This document shows positions 19,962 to 25,644 of a stretch of 25,644 bases of DNA, one piece after another. The position numbers and the translations under genes were made by a program. The DNA lies in the NCBI GenBank assembly GCA_027055005.1, contig JALUNR010000163.1, positions 1 through 25,644 of the forward strand, given 5' to 3'. Position 1 is the stretch's first letter. Each line of letters begins with the position of its first letter. The DNA is from Campylobacterales bacterium. GTDB taxonomy: Bacteria > Campylobacterota > Campylobacteria > Campylobacterales > QNZT01. Under the pieces are notes generated by a model. The model ran no database searches, had not been told where the DNA came from, and saw nothing but the letters and a program-made list of their open reading frames with translations.

Positions 19962-22589
19962 TTATTTTCCTTTTGCTAAAAGCCCTTTTTTAGGTCCACT
20001 TTTTCCACAACAGTTTTTGTACTTTTCACCACTTCCACAAGGACAAGGATCATTTCTAGGAATTTTCTTTTCCTTTTTAATTGGCTTATTATTTTTAGAT
20101 GCATCGTCTTCTAGATTTAGTTTCAATCTATTTTCATCTATTTCCAAAGACTCTTCTATCTCTTCCAATGCTCTTTGATTTTCTTCTTCACTTTTTAACT
20201 CTATCATTTGTAACATTTTAGTAGTTTCACTTTTAATAGACTCAATAAAAGCTACAAACATTTCATAACTCTCTTTTTTATACTCTGTTAAAGGATCTTT
20301 TTGATTATATCCTCTCAATCCTATACCAGTTTTGAGTATATCCATTTGATACAAATGATCTCTCCAACCATTATCAAGAATTTGCAAATATACCATCTTT
20401 TCTATTTCATCTCTTTGTTCTAAACTAACTTCTGCCATTTTTTGTTCATATAAACCTTTCAATCCTGTTTCTATCTTTTGGGCTAACTCTTCATACTCTA
20501 AATCTTTCAAGTCATTTTTTAAAAACTCAACAAAAACTTCTTCTTTTAAAGTACTAATAACCTTATCCAAATCATACTCTTCTTTTGGTAATCCCTCATA
20601 AATACCAGCATTTGATAACACAATTTTTATATATTCAAGTCTATTTTCATCTATCTTATCTTTTAAACTAAACTCAGGATCTAAGAGATTATTTCTAAAA
20701 GCATAAACAACTTTTCTTTGTTCATTTGCTACATCATCATACTCTAAAATATGCTTTCTTGATTCATAGTGAAGAGATTCTACTTTTTTCTGAGCATTTT
20801 CAACTGCTCTTGTAACCATTCTTGACTCTATATGTTCACCCTCTTCAATACCAAGTCTTTCCATGATAGATTTTATTTTATCACTTCCAAATATCCTCAA
20901 AAGATTATCTTCTAATGATAAATAAAATTGACTAACACCAGCATCACCCTGCCTTCCACTTCTACCACGAAGTTGATTATCTATCCTTCTACTCTCGTGT
21001 CTTTCGGTACCTATTATATAAAGACCTCCAAGTTCTTTTATCTCATCACTTACCTTTATATCAACACCTCGTCCTGCCATATTTGTAGCAACAGTTATAG
21101 CACTTTTTTTACCTGCATCGGCTATTATTAGTGCTTCACTCTCATGATTTTTAGCATTTAGTACATTGTGAGGAATCTTTGCATTTTTCAAATGTTCATG
21201 CAAAAGTTCACTTTTTTCTATCGATGCAGTACCTATCAATACTGGCTGACCACTTTTGTGCAACTCTTTTATTTTTTTTGTAACTGCTTCAAATTTCTCT
21301 CTTTCACTTTTATATATCAAATCATTTAAATCTTTTCTAACAACTGGTACATTTGTAGGTATAGATATAACATCAAGATTATATATTTGTGAAAATTCTG
21401 TTGCCTCAGTTTGTGCAGTTCCAGTCATACCAGCTAATTTATTGTACATTCTAAAATAGTTTTGAAATGTAATATCAGCTAAAGTTTGACTCTCTTCCTG
21501 AACTACAACTCCCTCTTTTGCCTCCAATGCCTGATGAAGTCCTTCACTAAATCTTCTACCTTCACTAAGTCTTCCAGTAAACTCATCAACTATAACTATC
21601 TCCCCATCTTTTAGAACATAGTCAACATCTTTTTCAAAAAGATGATTTGCTTTTAAAGCTTGATCCAAATGATGAGCCAAAATTGCATTATCAAGACTAT
21701 AAAGATTATCTACTCCAAAATATTCTTCTGCTTTTCTTATTCCTTCTTCAGTTACAAAAACTGTTTTATTTTTTTCATCTATAACAAAATCACCAGTAAC
21801 TTTTTTATCTTTACTTCCAGGAATTGGAAGTTCTTCTCCCTTTTCTAACTTTAAAGCAACTTGATTTGCTTTATGATAATTATCAAGAGATTTTGAAGTT
21901 GGACCTGAGATTATAAGTGGAGTTCTAGCTTCATCTATCAAAATACTATCAACTTCATCCACTATTACAAAATTATGCTCTCTTTGTACTTTTTCACTAG
22001 CTGAATACTTCATATTATCTCTTAGATAATCAAATCCAAACTCATTATTTGTTCCATAAGTTATATCAGCATCATATTGAGCTTTTCTCTGTGCATCATC
22101 TTCGATATCATTTACTATACAACCAACAGTATATCCCAAAAACTCATATATTTTACCCATTTCATCAGCATCTCTTTTTGCTAAATAATCATTTACTGTT
22201 ACAAGATGTACACCTTTTCCTGTCATAGCATTTAATACTATTGGCAAAGTTGCAACAAGAGTTTTACCTTCACCTGTTTTCATCTCAGCTATCTTACCAT
22301 CATGTAAAACTAAACCACCTATCATTTGCACATCAAAATGCCTCATACCTAAAACTCTTTTACTAACTTCTCTTGTTATTGCAAACGAATCATATAAAAC
22401 ATCATCAAGAGTTTTATTATTTTTATTAACTTCTTCTTTTAACTTCAAAAAAGAATCTTTAAGTTCATCATCACTCATAGATTCATATTTACTTTCAAGT
22501 GCATTTATATTTTGAACTCTTTTTCTATATTGTTTTACCACTCTATCATTTTTTGTTCCAAATACTTTTGAAAACATAGATGTTACCAT
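19962..22589 (-). CDS. secA: Preprotein translocase ATPase SecA
   Basis: Motor ATPase that drives unfolded preproteins through SecYEG. The 875-residue protein has the complete set: Walker A MKTGEGKT at 103-110, DEVDSILIDEARTPLIISG (211-229), the preprotein cross-linking region, helicase domain 2 with TNMAGRGVDI and QLRGRSGRQGD, helical scaffold, and a C-terminal zinc-binding tail CPCGSGEKYKNCC. The ATG at 22589 follows AAAGGTAG; a second in-frame Met at residue 5 (MFSKVFG) is possible but lacks a ribosome-binding site. It begins the minus-strand transcript through the permease gene, and is divergent from lolA across 144 bases. Confidence 0.98.
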   Translation of the reverse strand: MVTSMFSKVFGTKNDRVVKQYRKRVQNINALESKYESMSDDELKDSFLKLKEEVNKNNKTLDDVLYDSFAITREVSKRVLGMRHFDVQMIGGLVLHDGKIAEMKTGEGKTLVATLPIVLNAMTGKGVHLVTVNDYLAKRDADEMGKIYEFLGYTVGCIVNDIEDDAQRKAQYDADITYGTNNEFGFDYLRDNMKYSASEKVQREHNFVIVDEVDSILIDEARTPLIISGPTSKSLDNYHKANQVALKLEKGEELPIPGSKDKKVTGDFVIDEKNKTVFVTEEGIRKAEEYFGVDNLYSLDNAILAHHLDQALKANHLFEKDVDYVLKDGEIVIVDEFTGRLSEGRRFSEGLHQALEAKEGVVVQEESQTLADITFQNYFRMYNKLAGMTGTAQTEATEFSQIYNLDVISIPTNVPVVRKDLNDLIYKSEREKFEAVTKKIKELHKSGQPVLIGTASIEKSELLHEHLKNAKIPHNVLNAKNHESEALIIADAGKKSAITVATNMAGRGVDIKVSDEIKELGGLYIIGTERHESRRIDNQLRGRSGRQGDAGVSQFYLSLEDNLLRIFGSDKIKSIMERLGIEEGEHIESRMVTRAVENAQKKVESLHYESRKHILEYDDVANEQRKVVYAFRNNLLDPEFSLKDKIDENRLEYIKIVLSNAGIYEGLPKEEYDLDKVISTLKEEVFVEFLKNDLKDLEYEELAQKIETGLKGLYEQKMAEVSLEQRDEIEKMVYLQILDNGWRDHLYQMDILKTGIGLRGYNQKDPLTEYKKESYEMFVAFIESIKSETTKMLQMIELKSEEENQRALEEIEESLEIDENRLKLNLEDDASKNNKPIKKEKKIPRNDPCPCGSGEKYKNCCGKSGPKKGLLAKGK

Positions 22590-22650
22590 TTATACTACCT
22601 TTAAAAAAAATTGCCTCATTTTAACTAAAATTAACTACCAGTTTGCTAAA

Positions 22651-22676
22651 GTCAACTGTTGACCTAGTTCAACGAA
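22651..22676. promoter_or_regulatory. Palindrome cluster between secA and lolA
   Basis: GTCAACTGTTGAC (22651-22663) is a perfect 13-base palindrome, and its right arm forms a second inverted repeat GTTGA / TTCAAC-type with bases just downstream (to about 22673). This is unusually G/C-containing for a 144-base divergent gap that otherwise holds T-rich promoter sequence, a minus-strand TAAAAT (22618-22623) and AAAGGA before lolA. It could be an operator shared by both genes. The binding factor is unknown. Confidence 0.35.
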
Positions 22677-22733
22677 ATACCATTCACCATTTTATCACTT
22701 TTTTTTTATAGGATAAAATAAAAAAGGACTTTT

Positions 22734-23258
22734 ATGAAAAGAACAATTTTAGCAACTTTGCTAATTACTTCATCTTTATTATCGGCTAATCTCACAAATC
22801 TTAAAACTATAAGTAGTGATTTTACCCAAATTATTACAAATAGTACTCACAATACTATAAAATATCAAGGTACTATGTTTGCTAAAAAGAAAAACAACCT
22901 TGCCCTTTGGATTTATACAATCCCCATAGAAAAAGAAATCTATTATAGAAATGGTAATATAGTTATATTAGAACCTGATTTAGAACAAGCTACATTTGCG
23001 AAACTAAATAAAATCCCAAATATTATAACCATATTAAAAACTGCAAAAAAGGTAAGTCAAAACAAATTGATAGCAAATTTTAATAAAACAAAATATACCA
23101 TATTGTTAGACAAAGATAAAATAAAAAGTATAAGTTATAAAGATCAAATGCAAAATAATGTAACGATTAATCTAAATAAAGTTAAGATAAATAAAGAAAT
23201 AAAAGATAACAGATTTATTTACGAAATTCCTGCAGGATATGATATTATAAAACAATAA
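22734..23258 (+). CDS. lolA: Outer-membrane lipoprotein carrier protein LolA
   Basis: Periplasmic chaperone that receives lipoproteins from the Lol permease complex and carries them to the outer membrane. The 174-residue precursor has a signal peptide (MKRTILATLLITSSLLSA) and the LolA fold: LKTISSDFTQIITNSTHNTIKYQGTMFAKKKNNLALWIYTIPIEKEIYYRNGN-type sequence with the F-Q-I start of the barrel and the LWxYxxP-like segment. It is somewhat shorter than E. coli LolA (about 203), usual for Campylobacterota. The ATG follows AAAAGGACTTTT. It is adjacent to secA and the permease gene, matching C. jejuni gene order (from memory). Confidence 0.9.
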   Translation: MKRTILATLLITSSLLSANLTNLKTISSDFTQIITNSTHNTIKYQGTMFAKKKNNLALWIYTIPIEKEIYYRNGNIVILEPDLEQATFAKLNKIPNIITILKTAKKVSQNKLIANFNKTKYTILLDKDKIKSISYKDQMQNNVTINLNKVKINKEIKDNRFIYEIPAGYDIIKQ

Positions 23259-23264
23259 ATGGGA

Positions 23265-23285
23265 AAGAGGAAATTTTATCCTCTT
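23265..23285. terminator. Possible hairpin between convergent lolA and the peptidase gene
   Basis: AAGAGGA / TCCTCTT, 7-base perfect stem with a 7-base loop, in the 17-base convergent gap and covering the stop codon of the minus-strand gene. The flanking sequence has no strong T run in either direction, so terminator function is uncertain. Confidence 0.35.
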
Positions 23286-23884
23286 CTCCAATGCCTAACT
23301 GGTCCAACATCTACATGAACAAAATTACTGCTTGGATAGTAACCAACTCCTCCCATACCAATGCCTCTAGCTATATGTCTTAAAGTATTAAGTCTAATAC
23401 CTGGTATATGAATATCCACAGCTTGTGCTTTTATATGATAACTATGCTTTGCAACACCATAACTATGTCTTCTTAAATATGCATTTGTAGCAGGAGATCT
23501 ATACCCTGATAGTACATCTATTTTATCTATACCATGTCTTCTTCTTACATAATGATTGATCTCATGCAAAAGCTCTACAAGCTTTAAATCAATCCTAGCA
23601 ATCTGCCATGCTCTATAATCCATCAAAGCTTTATCTATTTGAAAAAGTCCAGTTATATTATATCTATGGCCATCAAAATAATCAGCTCTAAATGTTTTAT
23701 TGAAATGTGTACTATGAAGTATTAATGTTTTTTTCTTTCCACTTCCTTGGTTACTTGCAAATACATCTGTTGAAGCCAATGATAAACCAGCAGTAGCTAA
23801 AACACTCTTTTTTAAGAAATCTCTTCTTGAAGCACTCATTTCTTCTAAACTTGCTTCTTTTGAATCAATAATAATCCTCTTCAC
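23276..23884 (-). CDS. Tat-exported YcbK/MepK-like peptidoglycan endopeptidase (DUF882, M15-type)
   Basis: A 202-residue protein with a twin-arginine signal (SRRDFLKK at 19-26, hydrophobic stretch to about 38, likely cleavage after VFA at 41-43) and an M15-like zinc peptidase domain. Zinc ligands are His150, Asp157 and His190, within SYHIKAQAVDIHI and NFVHVDVG. Their spacing (7 and 33) equals that recalled for E. coli MepK (His133, Asp140, His173), which cleaves 3-3 crosslinks. SGYRSPATNAYLRRHS (126-141) is also typical. The start is GTG, chosen for a near-perfect AGGAGG 7 bases upstream; a later Met17 would also keep the Tat motif. It is 73 bases downstream of the L,D-transpeptidase gene. 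Confidence 0.88.
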   Translation of the reverse strand: MKRIIIDSKEASLEEMSASRRDFLKKSVLATAGLSLASTDVFASNQGSGKKKTLILHSTHFNKTFRADYFDGHRYNITGLFQIDKALMDYRAWQIARIDLKLVELLHEINHYVRRRHGIDKIDVLSGYRSPATNAYLRRHSYGVAKHSYHIKAQAVDIHIPGIRLNTLRHIARGIGMGGVGYYPSSNFVHVDVGPVRHWRRG

Positions 23885-23957
23885 TCTTTTGCCTCCTAAA
23901 GCAACAAAAATATAAAATCATTGAAATTTTATCTAAAAAAAGTAAACAAAAAACTCT

Positions 23958-25644
23958 TTATAAAATAAACTTTAAAAGAATTTTATCATATCCATATATA
24001 TCATATAAAAATTTCACAGTTCCATCATCAGTAACAAATACAGTATAATATCTGATATATACTGGTAACTTTTTATTAAATCCTACTGCTTTCAAATCAC
24101 CTTTCTTCAACAGTTTCTTTATTTTATCATATCCAAGACTCATTTGTTCATTTGCCACAAGTTTTAGTAAATTATCAGGATTATGTAATCTTATACAGCC
24201 ATGAGAGAAAGCTCTCACTCTTTTTTTGAAAAAGTACTTTGATGGAGTATCATGAATATAAACCGCATTTTGATTTGGAAACATAAACTTCATGATACCC
24301 AAAGGATTTTTTATACCAGGTTTTCTTACAAATGCATAAGGTATTTTGCTATCTTTAGTATATTTGCTCCAATCCACACTAGCAGGATCTATTTGTTTTC
24401 TATTTTTTCCCCATCCATCATATAAAACAAATTTTTCTGGATCTAAATAATTTGGATTTTCTTTTAGCTTTGGTAACATTTCATTTACAACTATCGAATT
24501 TGGTACTGTCCAAGTTGGATTTAAAACTAAATAACTCATAACAGAACTAAATATAGGTGTTGGCTTATCTCTTTTTCCAGTAACTACTCTACTTGCTAAT
24601 ACCACTCTATCATTATTAAAAACTCTAAGCATAAAATCAGGAATATTTACAAATATAAATTTTCCATCCATAGAAGATGTTTCCCATCTTGATTTTTCTA
24701 TATTTAACTTTATAAGTTTTAGTTTAGCTTCAGCAGAAATATTTAAACTTCGTCTAGTTTCAGCAGTTAGTTTACCACTAACCCATAATCCCATTCTTTT
24801 TTGATATTTTTTTAAAGCTTCTTTTAAAGTTTTATCAAATTTATTATACTTTTCATGATATCTTAGCAAATCACCTGTTGTACTCAATCTCTTAGCCAAA
24901 AGAGCTACCCTTTTACCTTTAGAACCATATCTTAAAACTTTACCAGCTGGAATTTTTACCCAACCGCCCATATCTCTTATATCTTTATATTTTTCATATG
25001 CTTCTTTCAATCTTTCATATATAAGATTGTGATTTACTAAATCATATAAATCCTTTTTTATACTGTTATTAGCAAAAGAATTCTCAAGCATTGGTATATA
25101 ATTAGGTTCACTTTTTGGAGTATTCCACTTATAATTAATATCAGAAGCCTCTTTCTTTGCCTTTAAAGTAGCTTGAAAAGCTTGATAATCCAAAACTCCA
25201 TTATGCAAATCATGAGCTAAATTAAAAAAGGCATCACTAAGCAATATATCCAAATTTGTCATCAAAAGAGTCTTTTCACTCCCATCATAATTACCATTTT
25301 TTAACTGCTCAACTAGCATATTTATTTCATCATAGTGATATCTTGACAAATCATCCAAAGCTTCAATAGGAGCTTCTTCGATAGCTTTTATCAAAGAGTC
25401 TATTTTATTATTTATATTATCACTACTTTTAAACCAGAATAAATTATAACCATTTGATTGATAAAATTTTTGTACAATTCTCTTTTTATATAAAATATCA
25501 ATAGAATAATTTCCATAAGTATTACCATTTATAAGACCTATAAAATAATTTTGAAAAGCTTTTTGAGATATTTTATCATTATCTAGTGGAGATACCCATC
25601 CACCATTATCACTTTCTATTGAAACATCATTAGAAGACACAGGC
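23958..25644 (-). CDS. YcbB-type L,D-transpeptidase (5' end outside window)
   Basis: Periplasmic enzyme that forms 3-3 crosslinks between diaminopimelate residues of peptidoglycan. The reading frame is open to the right edge, so the N terminus and signal peptide are missing. At least 560 residues are visible: a YcbB-type scaffold domain, a PG-binding domain (YGSKGKRVALLAKRL, then LKEALKKYQKRMGLWVSGKL), and the YkuD catalytic domain with YIHDTP and FSHGCIRLHNP. The catalytic cysteine codon is at 24195-24197. A GTG at 25638-25640 is not the start, because the frame continues upstream of it. The protein ends with a C-terminal extension of about 70 residues after the active site, usual for this subfamily. 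Confidence 0.9.
   Translation of the reverse strand, partial: PVSSNDVSIESDNGGWVSPLDNDKISQKAFQNYFIGLINGNTYGNYSIDILYKKRIVQKFYQSNGYNLFWFKSSDNINNKIDSLIKAIEEAPIEALDDLSRYHYDEINMLVEQLKNGNYDGSEKTLLMTNLDILLSDAFFNLAHDLHNGVLDYQAFQATLKAKKEASDINYKWNTPKSEPNYIPMLENSFANNSIKKDLYDLVNHNLIYERLKEAYEKYKDIRDMGGWVKIPAGKVLRYGSKGKRVALLAKRLSTTGDLLRYHEKYNKFDKTLKEALKKYQKRMGLWVSGKLTAETRRSLNISAEAKLKLIKLNIEKSRWETSSMDGKFIFVNIPDFMLRVFNNDRVVLASRVVTGKRDKPTPIFSSVMSYLVLNPTWTVPNSIVVNEMLPKLKENPNYLDPEKFVLYDGWGKNRKQIDPASVDWSKYTKDSKIPYAFVRKPGIKNPLGIMKFMFPNQNAVYIHDTPSKYFFKKRVRAFSHGCIRLHNPDNLLKLVANEQMSLGYDKIKKLLKKGDLKAVGFNKKLPVYIRYYTVFVTDDGTVKFLYDIYGYDKILLKFIL

Noticed and set aside
23911..23931. ATAAAAT / ATTTTAT inverted repeat between the transpeptidase and MepK-like genes
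   Set aside because: Pure A/T, common by chance here, and more likely part of a promoter region than a terminator or operator.
25638..25640. GTG as the start of the L,D-transpeptidase
   Set aside because: The frame stays open to the window edge, no signal peptide follows the GTG, and family members carry one; the true start is outside.
1..25644. Mobile element, CRISPR array or defence island
   Set aside because: No transposase, integrase, regularly spaced direct repeats or nuclease/helicase defence genes were seen; composition is even and gene order is mostly conserved.

Overview
This looks like a chromosomal segment of a low-GC (roughly 30% by eye) Campylobacterota bacterium, probably Arcobacter- or Sulfurimonas-like; the genus cannot be fixed from the sequence alone. 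The evidence is gene order. From memory of the Campylobacter jejuni map, four blocks match it: bamD-lon divergent from fliW-proC; ribH-nusB-pyrF; flgA-ubiX-coaD; and lolC/E-like permease and secA divergent from lolA. Other pointers are the dimeric all-alpha dUTPase, FliW, and strong TATAAT -10 boxes with poor -35 boxes. Most of the window is core housekeeping. I see no CRISPR array, insertion sequence, prophage, integrase or rRNA. No gene-free stretch exceeds 300 bases; the longest is 217.

Layout. 1-101 (-): start of a coiled-coil protein, cut by the window edge. 185-3264 (-): bamD then lon. 3372-7056 (+): fliW, proC, an exported NagZ-like glycosidase, ribH, nusB, pyrF, tightly packed. 7119-7209 (+): tRNA-Ser(GCU). 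7177-9339 (-): small lipoprotein then RNase R, whose stop codon lies inside the tRNA gene. 9446-10618 (+): GGDEF protein with two degenerate receiver domains, preceded by a near-perfect sigma28 promoter. 10590-12234 (-): flgA, ubiX, coaD. 12452-14738 (+): queC, an unrecognised 77-residue protein, dUTPase, EI24/CysZ-like membrane protein. 14728-15736 (-): S24-type repressor then a small unknown protein. 15891-16532 (-): long-form HPF. 16653-22589 (-): secA, LolC/E-like permease, three minor pseudopilin genes. 22734-23258 (+): lolA. 23276-25644 (-): YcbB-type L,D-transpeptidase (5' end outside the window) then a Tat-exported YcbK/MepK-type peptidase.

How the parts work together. Much of the content is envelope biogenesis: BamD, SecA, the Lol permease and LolA, a peptidoglycan-recycling-type glycosidase, and a synthase/hydrolase pair for 3-3 peptidoglycan crosslinks. 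A second thread is motility. FliW and FlgA are flagellar assembly factors, and two further units, the pseudo-receiver GGDEF gene and the three-gene pseudopilin operon, carry sigma28-like promoters with the exact 11-base spacer. That suggests that a c-di-GMP enzyme and an orphan pseudopilin set are switched on late in flagellar assembly. I regard this inferred link as the most interesting point in the window. Several genes start with GTG or TTG, and three convergent pairs overlap at their 3' ends.
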